Shown: positions 8,754-15,884 of the stretch, piece after piece
Layout: each line of letters begins with the position of its first letter
How positions within the stretch are numbered: the first letter of the stretch is position 1
DNA from: Algicella marina
Lineage (GTDB): Bacteria > Pseudomonadota > Alphaproteobacteria > Rhodobacterales > Rhodobacteraceae
Assembly (NCBI RefSeq): GCF_009931615.1
Contig: NZ_CP046620.1
Location: 3,518,501-3,582,500 of the forward strand
DNA: 64,000 nt
Direction: 5' to 3'
Notes under the pieces: generated by a model
What the model was told of the DNA's origin: nothing
The model's input: the letters and a program-made list of their open reading frames with translations, nothing else
Databases searched by the model: none
Program-made: the position numbers and the translations under genes

Positions 8754-9854
8754 TCAGTCGCCGGTTTCCTCTTCGATAAGGGTGATCTTTCCGACCTTGG
8801 CCATCTCCTGAATCTGGCGGACGACATCCTGCTGGGCCGACTCACCATCCCTCTGGGAGACCTCCGGCATCGCCTCCAATTCCTCGCCCAGACGCTCGGA
8901 CAGACGCTTGGAGATATTCTCCAGAATGAACTCCGCCGAGGTGTTTTTGGTCTGCTGAGCGAATTTCAGGGCCTGCAGAAGCAACGGTTCGTCGATCTCC
9001 TTCGGCAGCGTCGCCACGTCGCGGGCTTCCACCCGATGGCGAATATCGGCAAAGGTGAACATCGTGCGCACCACCTCCGCGGCAAGGGCGCCGTTATGCT
9101 CCTCCAACTGGCTGAGGAATTTCTCGCGCGTGTCTGAAGTGAGGTTGTTGAGCAACCCGGCGATAACGTCCGACGGCTTGCGGGAGCGTTTCGTGCTCTG
9201 GATCGCGGAAAGGAAGTCGCGCGTGATCACGCGTTCCACCATCTCGGCGACATCCGTATCCAGCGCGGGAACCCGCGAAAGACGGAAGATCGAAAGCTGT
9301 GCAAACTCGCTGTCCAGTCGCTCTATCACCCGAGCAGCCTTGTCCGGCCGCAACTCGGAGAGGACGACAGCGGCCGTTTGTGGATGCTCTGCCCCTATGA
9401 ATCCAGCAAGCTGCGCCGGGGTGCATTCGTTCAGTTTCTTCCAGGCAGCACGGGAATCGCCGCCCTCCACGTCAAACATGATTTTCTCGACCGCGTTGTC
9501 GTCCAGCACTTGGGAAAGCAGCGTCCGGGCGGTGTTGATACCGCCGAGAATTTCCTCGTCCGTACCGATGGAGAGCAGGAACTCCGCGATCACCGCGTCA
9601 AGTTCTTCTTCCGGAATCCGGTCGAGCTGCGATATTGCCATAGCCATACGGGTCAACGTCGTCTCGTTGAGATCCTTCAGGAAGTCCCCGGCCATTTCCG
9701 GGCCGATCGCCGTCAGGATAATCGCGGCCTTGTGCAGCGGGGACATGTCAACGGAGTTGCGGGACAGGTTGGTTTTCGCCGCCTCCCACTGTTGGGCAGA
9801 GTCCCCGCTGTCGGCCACCTGAGGCAAGCCCGTTCCATCCGTTTCCAGGTTCAT
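8754..9854 (-). CDS. fliG: Flagellar motor switch protein FliG
   Basis: Rotor protein that couples the MS ring (FliF) to the C ring and contacts the MotA stator for torque. All three FliG domains are seen: an N-terminal FliF-binding part (LHKAAIILTAIGPEMAGDFL), the middle EHPQTAAVVLSEL motif, and the C-terminal torque region (FTFADI ... LKFAQQTKNTSAEFILENIS) ending in the usual VRQIQEMAKVGKI helix. ATG 9854 overlaps the fliP stop as ATGA, giving 366 aa; a longer start at 9896 inside fliP is less likely. It is last in the fliF-fliH-fliN-fliP-fliG operon, not next to fliF as in many bacteria. Confidence 0.92.
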   Translation of the reverse strand: MNLETDGTGLPQVADSGDSAQQWEAAKTNLSRNSVDMSPLHKAAIILTAIGPEMAGDFLKDLNETTLTRMAMAISQLDRIPEEELDAVIAEFLLSIGTDEEILGGINTARTLLSQVLDDNAVEKIMFDVEGGDSRAAWKKLNECTPAQLAGFIGAEHPQTAAVVLSELRPDKAARVIERLDSEFAQLSIFRLSRVPALDTDVAEMVERVITRDFLSAIQSTKRSRKPSDVIAGLLNNLTSDTREKFLSQLEEHNGALAAEVVRTMFTFADIRHRVEARDVATLPKEIDEPLLLQALKFAQQTKNTSAEFILENISKRLSERLGEELEAMPEVSQRDGESAQQDVVRQIQEMAKVGKITLIEEETGD

Positions 9855-10609
9855 GCCCCGTAACTCCGAACCATTGCTCCCGCCAGCAGTGTCCACCCAT
9901 CAGCGAGCACGAAGAAGGCGAGTTTGAAAGGCAGGGCAACCACGGCGGGAGGAACCATCATCATCCCCATCGACATCAGGATTGCCGCTATCACCAGGTC
10001 GATAATCAGGAATGGTAAAAAAACCAGAAATCCCACCTCAAACCCACGCTGAATTTCCGACAGCAGGAAAGACGGTACAAGCACGGAGAGCGGCGCAGCC
10101 TCACCTTCGCCGCCGCGTTCCGGGGCCATTTCGCTCAACATGGCATAAGTATCCGGATCGACGCGACCTTCCATGAACACACGGAATGGCTCGAGCGTTG
10201 CCGTGAACGCGGTTTCCGGCTCCATCTCACCATCCAGCATGGGCTGCACCCCAGCCGTCCAGGCCTCACGAAAGACCGGTTCCATCACGAAATACGTAAG
10301 AAACATCGCCAGGCTGACGATCATCATGTTGGGAGGGGCCTGCTGCACGCCGATCGCCTGTCGCAGGATTGAAAGAACCGTTACCATGAAAGGAAAGCAG
10401 GTGATCATGATGGCGAGGCCGGGCGCCAGGCTCAGCAGAGTGAGCAACACGAATATCTGCACAGTCCGCAAGGTAAGGGAGCCGCCGTCGCCGAAGGAGA
10501 CGGAAACCTCCTGCGCAAAGCTGGCGTCAGGTGCCATCAGTGCGACTAAGGCCAGCGCCCATATGATCCCCCGGAAGGAGATGTCAGACTCCGTTGGAAA
10601 GGTCGGCAA
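9851..10609 (-). CDS. fliP: Flagellar export gate protein FliP
   Basis: Core subunit of the type III flagellar export gate in the inner membrane. It has a cleavable signal peptide (ALALVALMAPDASFA), then the FliP signature TVQIFVLLTLLSLAPGLAIM and FVLFLPFLIIDLVIAAILMSMGM-like helices; 252 residues is normal for FliP. The TTG start at 10609 lies inside fliN (26-nt overlap), typical of coupled translation, though a somewhat later start cannot be excluded. FliQ and FliR are not in this window. Confidence 0.95.
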   Translation of the reverse strand: MPTFPTESDISFRGIIWALALVALMAPDASFAQEVSVSFGDGGSLTLRTVQIFVLLTLLSLAPGLAIMITCFPFMVTVLSILRQAIGVQQAPPNMMIVSLAMFLTYFVMEPVFREAWTAGVQPMLDGEMEPETAFTATLEPFRVFMEGRVDPDTYAMLSEMAPERGGEGEAAPLSVLVPSFLLSEIQRGFEVGFLVFLPFLIIDLVIAAILMSMGMMMVPPAVVALPFKLAFFVLADGWTLLAGAMVRSYGA

Positions 10610-10934
10610 CTTCCGTCAGCCGAACACCCAACTGCCCGGAACCGTCGTCCATCTCCTGCAGTTCCCCGCGTGCGATCAGCCGTTCTCCGATATAGAGTTC
10701 CACAGGGTCGTCTATCCGGCTGTCCAGTGTCAGCACGCTATCGCGGCGAAGCTGGACAAGTTCGCTGACAAGGGGTTTTGCGCGCCCGACGGAAATCATC
10801 ACGTCGATCGGCACGCCCATGAACGCGGCCTGACGTCTAGAAAGGCCGCCGCCGGTTTCGGTCAATTCTCCTTCCCGGGCTGTCAAAGCCTCGTCGATGG
10901 GTGTGAGATCCGATGGTTCGGCTTCATCCGACAT
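10584..10934 (-). CDS. fliN: Flagellar motor switch protein FliN
   Basis: C-ring protein of 116 residues. The C-terminal SpoA domain (MGVPIDVMISVGRAKPLVSELVQLRRDSVLTLD ... VELYIGERLIARGEL) is complete, and the N-terminal 35 residues are acidic and probably flexible. FliN works with FliG and FliM in rotor switching and, through FliH, docks the export ATPase. It overlaps fliH upstream by 11 nt and fliP downstream by 26 nt, so the whole leftward set looks translationally coupled. Confidence 0.92.
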   Translation of the reverse strand: MSDEAEPSDLTPIDEALTAREGELTETGGGLSRRQAAFMGVPIDVMISVGRAKPLVSELVQLRRDSVLTLDSRIDDPVELYIGERLIARGELQEMDDGSGQLGVRLTEVADLSNGV

Positions 10935-11535
10935 CCAATTGCTCCTCTTTCGTGGGGGTTTCCGCCGTCACCGACCTGAATTCGTCGATCTGCAGGGTGA
11001 TGGCTTCGAGGCATGACGTGAAGTCGATCCGATCGAAGCCGTCGTCCCAGGCAAGCCGGGCCTCCAACGGAGTCAGCCGCGGGTCGGGCCGCAGGGTAAA
11101 TTCTCCGCTCATGCCAGTCAGCGTTGTACGGATCCCGCTTTCCAGTTCCGGCGCGCAGGTGATCACGGGTTCTAGGTCCGGTCGGCTTGCCAGCACGTCG
11201 CGCAGCCTGCTTTCGACCTCGTGCAGCAGACCGGCCTCGGCCAGATGCGGTGCCAGCGTTTTCAGAAATGTTTCGATCAATGGAAACACACTCTGCAGCA
11301 CATGTTGTTGCGCGGCGACCTGTTGCAACTGCGCATCCCTGAGCGCTTCGATGAACTGCAGGCGCAACTGATCCTGTGCTTCCGCATGTTCTCGCGCGGA
11401 TTGCTCTGCCCCCTGCGCGAAACCGCGGGCCTGTCCCTCCCGATACGCCTCGGCCACCTTCTGGGCGAGATTTTCCCGTTTGGCCATCGCCGCCTCGGAA
11501 CCGGGTGAGAAAACTTCCAGCTGAACGCGACTCAT
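10924..11535 (-). CDS. fliH: FliH-like export ATPase regulator
   Basis: Protein of 203 residues with FliH-type organisation: an Ala/Glu/Gln-rich helical N-terminal half (AQKVAEAYREGQARGFAQGA with Gly/Ala spacing, residues ~25-100) and a compact C-terminal domain (~110-190). FliH binds the ATPase FliI and docks it to FliN at the base of the basal body. The sequence is poorly conserved in the family, so position supports the call: it lies between fliF and fliN, with ATGA overlap to fliF. The alphaproteobacterial name FlbE is sometimes used. Confidence 0.8.
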   Translation of the reverse strand: MSRVQLEVFSPGSEAAMAKRENLAQKVAEAYREGQARGFAQGAEQSAREHAEAQDQLRLQFIEALRDAQLQQVAAQQHVLQSVFPLIETFLKTLAPHLAEAGLLHEVESRLRDVLASRPDLEPVITCAPELESGIRTTLTGMSGEFTLRPDPRLTPLEARLAWDDGFDRIDFTSCLEAITLQIDEFRSVTAETPTKEEQLDVG

Positions 11536-13136
11536 GATGTGCTCTGCCTTGTGTTTTCAGGAGCTTCTATCCACCGGCGCAGAACCGCTGCCGATTCCTC
11601 GCTGCGATCCGAGATCACATTGCGCAGGTTCTTCAGTTTGCTTCGCTCAGCGTCCTCGATCTCTTCGTTCGCCGCCATTTCGATATCGGCAGTGACGTCA
11701 GCCCCTTCCGCGAGGATCTCCACCTGTTGTCCTGCCAGTTCCGGTTCGCTCATCTCCGGGGCCTTCGACAGCAGCGGCCGCACCACGAATAGGCCGAGGA
11801 TGATTGCAACCAAGCCCAGCACCGCGGTCTGCAACAGCCGGATCATGTCGCCCGATAGAAATCCGCCGGAACCGTCGCTCATCAGCGTGCCCTCTCCGCC
11901 TGTTTCGGGGAATTTGAGAGTTTCGAGTGTCACCACGTCGCCACGCGCCGGATCGAAGCCGACGGCGCTCTCCACCAGTGCGCGCAGGGCGGTCAGTTCC
12001 TCCTCCGGGCGCGGTTTCCAGGTTTTGCTACCGTCTGCCGCCGTTTCAGATATTCCGTCGACGATGACAGCAACGCTGATCTTGCGGATCTGGCCCGGCA
12101 ACGTCACTCTCTCCCTGCGTGTTTCGCTCACTTCGAAATTGAGCCGTTCGCGGGTCAGCGCTGAACTGGAGTTGGAACTGCCACCAGTTGCGTCCGTGTC
12201 GCCGTCCGGCAGGTTGCTGGCGACGGTCACACCTCCGCTGCCGGAGCCGCTGGAACTGTCGGATTTCTCCTCGGTATCGCTGCTAACGGTCACCCGGCTT
12301 GTCGGGTCCACGATCCTCTCTGAAATGGTCTCACTGTCCATGTCGGCGTCAATGTTCACCTCAACCACCGCTCGCCCGGGTCCGACGCGCGCCGCCAACA
12401 ACCGTTCGATATTCGACTTCATCGTTTCCGCACGTGCCATTGTGGCATTTTGCGCGGCGAGCCCTGCAACCTCCGACTCCCCCGCCCCGAGGATCACGCC
12501 CGCCTCGCTGTCGATCACGGCGACTGAGCGGGGCGGAAGGCCGGAAACGGCGGCGGAAACCAGGTGGCGGATTGCTTCCGCCTGTTGGCCGGAAAGCTGA
12601 CCGCGCGCCATGGTCACGGTGATGGAAGCGGATGGTTCCTCCTTCCGGCTGAAAGGCTGATTCTGCGGATTTGCGATGTGAACGCGTGCGGCCCGGATCT
12701 CGCGTGAGGCTAGGATTGTCCGAGCCAGTTCGCCTTCCTTCGCACGCCAGTACGCGGCATCGAACATCTGGCTCGTCGTGCCGAATCCGGTCATTGAATC
12801 GAGCAGTTCATAGCCGACGCCTCCGGCCGTCGGCAGGCCTTGTCCCGCCAGCGTTAGTCGTGTCTGGTCCCGATCCGTGCTGGGCGTAAAAATCGCGTTT
12901 CCCCGCACTTCGTACATTGTGCCCTGCTGTTCGAGCGCGGCAATCACCTCACCGGCGCTGGCCGGATCGAGACCGCCATAGAGCAGCGCCATGTCTGGCT
13001 GACTCGCGATGCGGCCGATGCCGACCATGGCCAGAATCGCGGCGGCAACGGAAAGGACGATCACCAGTTTCCGGCGCCCGTCGAGCGCATCCCAGTTGGA
13101 CAAAATCTGAGTCACTGCAAGCCTCTTGTCATTCAC
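11532..13136 (-). CDS. fliF: Flagellar MS-ring protein FliF
   Basis: Inner-membrane ring on which the basal body is built. It is 534 residues with a membrane helix near residues 24-43 (LVIVLSVAAAILAMVGIGRI) and a second near 440-460 (TAVLGLVAIILGLFVVRPLL). Between them are the ring-building repeats, including MALLYGGLDPASAGEVIAALE and the AARVHIANPQNQPFSRKEEPS segment, and a Ser/Gly-rich linker at about 285-310. The C-terminal cytoplasmic tail binds FliG. It is first in the leftward operon and diverges from fliL across a short control region with a CtrA-like site. Confidence 0.97.
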   Translation of the reverse strand: MNDKRLAVTQILSNWDALDGRRKLVIVLSVAAAILAMVGIGRIASQPDMALLYGGLDPASAGEVIAALEQQGTMYEVRGNAIFTPSTDRDQTRLTLAGQGLPTAGGVGYELLDSMTGFGTTSQMFDAAYWRAKEGELARTILASREIRAARVHIANPQNQPFSRKEEPSASITVTMARGQLSGQQAEAIRHLVSAAVSGLPPRSVAVIDSEAGVILGAGESEVAGLAAQNATMARAETMKSNIERLLAARVGPGRAVVEVNIDADMDSETISERIVDPTSRVTVSSDTEEKSDSSSGSGSGGVTVASNLPDGDTDATGGSSNSSSALTRERLNFEVSETRRERVTLPGQIRKISVAVIVDGISETAADGSKTWKPRPEEELTALRALVESAVGFDPARGDVVTLETLKFPETGGEGTLMSDGSGGFLSGDMIRLLQTAVLGLVAIILGLFVVRPLLSKAPEMSEPELAGQQVEILAEGADVTADIEMAANEEIEDAERSKLKNLRNVISDRSEESAAVLRRWIEAPENTRQSTS

Positions 13137-13187
13137 CGAGCCCTTCTGGCGCCGGTGTTTGTCGACGTGATGAATGCGCTGTCAGGC

Positions 13188-13202
13188 TTAAGAATTGGTT
13201 AG
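13188..13202. promoter_or_regulatory. CtrA-type binding site between fliF and fliL
   Basis: TTAA-GAATTGG-TTAG, one mismatch from the CtrA full site TTAA-N7-TTAA. A second half-site, GTGGTTAA (TTAACCAC on the other strand), follows at 13210-13217. Both lie in the 120-bp divergent region of the fliF and fliL operons, as expected for CtrA control of alphaproteobacterial flagella. Inference from motif and position. Confidence 0.5.
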
Positions 13203-13256
13203 CCCTGCTGTGGTTAAAACGCTGTCATCGAAAGAATTTCATGAGTTGGTTATCCG

Positions 13257-13745
13257 ATGGCAGAGATCACCGATCCGGACGCAGAAGCGCAGGAACAACC
13301 ACCAAAATCTGGGCTGAAGGGCCTTGTCGTCGCGCTCGTGGGCGCTGTCGTAGCGGGGGGGATCGGGTTCGGTGCCAGCTATGCAGGCCTACTTGACGGT
13401 TTGCTCGGCGGCGGAGCGGATTCGCATGTGGTGGTCATGGAGACCGATCACGAGTTCGTTCCGTTGGAGCCGATCATCGTCAGTCTTGGCCCCAGAGCCC
13501 GCGCCGGGTCTCTCAAATTCACCGCACAGCTGGAAGTTGAGTCGGACTACACGGAAAATGTCGTCAGCATGATTCCCCGGATACAGGATGTGCTGAACAC
13601 CTTCCTTCGCGCCGTAGAGGAATCTGAACTGGAGGATCCGGGTGCCCTTCCGCTCCTGCGGGCACAGATGCTGCGTCGTATCCAGATCGTTCTGGGGGAA
13701 GGGCAGGTGCGCGACCTGTTGATCACCGAATTCATTCTCAACTAG
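13257..13745 (+). CDS. fliL: Flagellar basal-body-associated protein FliL
   Basis: Single-pass inner-membrane protein that rings the stator units and supports torque. It is 162 residues: a cytoplasmic N-terminus, a Gly-rich membrane helix (GLVVALVGAVVAGGIGFGAS, ~20-42), then a periplasmic domain with the FliL pattern FVPLEPIIVSLG ... LKFTAQLEVE and a C-terminal VRDLLITEFILN. It is first in the rightward motor operon, ahead of the DUF6468, motE and motA genes. Confidence 0.93.
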   Translation: MAEITDPDAEAQEQPPKSGLKGLVVALVGAVVAGGIGFGASYAGLLDGLLGGGADSHVVVMETDHEFVPLEPIIVSLGPRARAGSLKFTAQLEVESDYTENVVSMIPRIQDVLNTFLRAVEESELEDPGALPLLRAQMLRRIQIVLGEGQVRDLLITEFILN

Positions 13746-13756
13746 GAGGCCTGAAC

Positions 13757-14275
13757 ATGGAACTTATTGCCGATGGATTGCTGATTGCCGCTGCAGGAAC
13801 CGCGGCCTTGTACTGCTACGTCCTTTCGCGCCGTCTGTCGGCGCTGAAGGATCTGGACAAGGGGTTGGGCAACGCCATCGCCGGCTTGTCTGCGCAGGTC
13901 GACGAAACCCGCAAGTCGCTCGCCTCCGCCAAGTCATCCGCCGCCACACAATCTCGGGAGATGCGCACTCTGACCGAAAGAGCCGAGGCCGCGGCCGCGC
14001 GTTTGGACATGATGCTCGCGGCCTTGCCGGAACACCGCGAGAGGCCACACCGACGGCCTGCGGCGACCCCGCAAACACCGGCGAAGCCCGAACGTCTCCG
14101 AACTTCGAAAGTACCGGACCCGCGCATTGCTCCGGCTGATTCGGTGTGGGACAACGGACCGTCGGCTGGCATCGAGACCGACACGCAGGAAAAGCGGGCG
14201 ACGGCGGGTGGAACCGAGATCAAATCGGCACTCATCGCCCGCCTGCGCGGCCTCGCACAGGCCTCGGCGACATGA
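13757..14275 (+). CDS. DUF6468-like flagellar-cluster protein
   Basis: Protein of 172 residues with an N-terminal membrane helix (LIADGLLIAAAGTAALYCYVL) followed by a helical region (ALKDLDKGLGNAIAGLSAQVDETRKSL, ~25-90) and a Pro/Arg-rich low-complexity tail. The position between fliL and motE and the N-terminal pattern match the DUF6468 family found in alphaproteobacterial flagellar operons; the name is from memory, without alignment. A role as a membrane-anchored motor accessory protein is likely but unproven. Its stop overlaps the motE start as ATGA. Confidence 0.6.
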   Translation: MELIADGLLIAAAGTAALYCYVLSRRLSALKDLDKGLGNAIAGLSAQVDETRKSLASAKSSAATQSREMRTLTERAEAAAARLDMMLAALPEHRERPHRRPAATPQTPAKPERLRTSKVPDPRIAPADSVWDNGPSAGIETDTQEKRATAGGTEIKSALIARLRGLAQASAT

Positions 14276-14856
14276 CACACCGCCGCATTGTCCTGCGCAC
14301 GCCGCCACGCACACATACGCTGACGATCATTGTCGCCTGTTTTGCTGTTTCCGGCCTGCTTCGCCTTTCCATCGCCGGTGTGGCCTTTGGTCAGCAACTC
14401 GGCCAGACGCAACTGGCGCAGGCAGAAAGCGCAGCACCGACGCCGGACACAACGCGAGACGAACTTCTCACCGCGATACAGGAGCGGGACGGCCAGTTGC
14501 GAGATAGGGAAAAGCGGCTGGAGGAAAGGCTGGCGCTGCTGCGCATCGCCGAGGAGGAGTTCGAAAAGCGCCGTCAGGCCCTGATCGACGCGGAGGAACG
14601 CCTCGCCGCCACCCTCGCACTCGCTGACGACGCTGCGGAAAAGGACATTCAGCAACTCACCGCTGTCTACCAGAACATGAAACCGAAGAAGGCGGCCGAA
14701 GTGTTCAACACGATGGACCCGACCTTCGCAGCGGGCTTTCTCATCCGCATGGCACCGGAGGCCGCTGCGGACATACTGACGGCCATGGATACCGGTCCGG
14801 CCTATACTGTCAGTGTCCTCATGGCGTCCCGCAACATGAATGCGCCTACTGAATGA
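14272..14856 (+). CDS. motE: MotE-family periplasmic motor chaperone
   Basis: Protein of 194 residues with an N-terminal membrane/signal segment (LTIIVACFAVSGLLRLS), a long coiled coil (RDELLTAIQERDGQLRDREK ..., ~60-125) and a C-terminal MgtE-N-like module (YQNMKPKKAAEVFNTMDPTFAAGFLIRMAPEAAADIL). This is the layout of rhizobial MotE, a periplasmic chaperone of the MotC motor protein. ATG 14272 overlaps the upstream stop (ATGA) and gives the signal segment at the very N-terminus; an earlier GTG-type start would only add unrelated residues. Confidence 0.78.
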   Translation: MTHRRIVLRTPPRTHTLTIIVACFAVSGLLRLSIAGVAFGQQLGQTQLAQAESAAPTPDTTRDELLTAIQERDGQLRDREKRLEERLALLRIAEEEFEKRRQALIDAEERLAATLALADDAAEKDIQQLTAVYQNMKPKKAAEVFNTMDPTFAAGFLIRMAPEAAADILTAMDTGPAYTVSVLMASRNMNAPTE

Positions 14857-15014
14857 GGCAACGTTCGAGAAATGTTAAGAGCTCTCCCGCTAATCCGTAG
14901 GCAACTCCGCGTGCAAACGGCTCGCTGCGCCCGTCTCTCTCGCCCGTGATGCAGGGAGCCACGCGAGAAACGCTGAATTGGAACAACCGGTCTCATCTGA
15001 GGTGAACGAACGAG

Positions 15015-15884
15015 ATGTTTGGATTTCTGGGTATTGGCATCGTGTTCGTCATGGTCTTCGGCGGCTACATCATCGCCGGGGGCAAGATCGGCATCATTCT
15101 CGCCAGTCTGCCGTTCGAAATGATCATGATCGGCGGTGCGGCGCTCGGCGCTTTCGTGATCTCCAATGACTCCCACAGCGCGAAGCAGACGATGAAGGAT
15201 ATTGGCAAGGTCTTCAAAGGTCCGGCCTGGAAGGCCCAGGACTACGAGGATCTTCTCGTACTCCTCTTCCGTCTGATCCGTATTGCCCGCCAGAACCCGC
15301 TGGAACTGGAAGGGCATATAGAAACCCCCGGGGAGAGTGACATCTTCGCGGAGTTTCCGCGCATCCTCGCGGATCATGAGGCCATAGACCTGATCTGTGA
15401 CACCTTCCGTTCCGCGTCGATGAACTACGACGATCCCCATCAGGTCGAAGAATTGCTCGATAAGCGGATGGAAGCACAACAACATCATGCGGAACACTCC
15501 TCCCATGCCCTTCAGGCGATTGCCGACGGATTGCCGGCGCTGGGCATCGTCGCGGCCGTGCTCGGTGTGATCAAGACGATGGCTTCCATCGACCAGCCGC
15601 CGGAAGTGCTGGGCAAGATGATCGGCGGCGCTCTCGTTGGCACCTTTCTGGGTGTCTTCCTCGCCTACGGTCTGGTCGGTCCGTTCTCCGCTCGCGTGGC
15701 GGCTGTCGTTGCCGAAGACCAGCATTTCTACAGCCTCATTCGCGAGGTGCTGGTCGCGAATCTCCACAAACATCCGCCAAACATCTGTGTCGAGGTGGGC
15801 CGGCAGAACACACCGCACGATCGCCGCCCCAGCTTCAACCAGTTGGAAGAAGCCCTGCGCAGCGGAAAGAAGGAGGCGGCATGA
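15015..15884 (+). CDS. motA: Flagellar stator protein MotA
   Basis: Proton-channel stator subunit of 289 residues with four membrane helices: two near the N-terminus (FLGIGIVFVMVFGGYIIAGG; LPFEMIMIGGAALGAFVIS) and two near 170-230 (GLPALGIVAAVLGVIKTM; IGGALVGTFLGVFLAYGLVG). The large cytoplasmic loop between carries the residues that contact FliG. MotB, its usual partner, is not next to it in the window; instead a large periplasmic TPR protein overlaps its stop (ATGA). A 158-bp gap before motA may hold its own promoter. Confidence 0.95.
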   Translation: MFGFLGIGIVFVMVFGGYIIAGGKIGIILASLPFEMIMIGGAALGAFVISNDSHSAKQTMKDIGKVFKGPAWKAQDYEDLLVLLFRLIRIARQNPLELEGHIETPGESDIFAEFPRILADHEAIDLICDTFRSASMNYDDPHQVEELLDKRMEAQQHHAEHSSHALQAIADGLPALGIVAAVLGVIKTMASIDQPPEVLGKMIGGALVGTFLGVFLAYGLVGPFSARVAAVVAEDQHFYSLIREVLVANLHKHPPNICVEVGRQNTPHDRRPSFNQLEEALRSGKKEAA

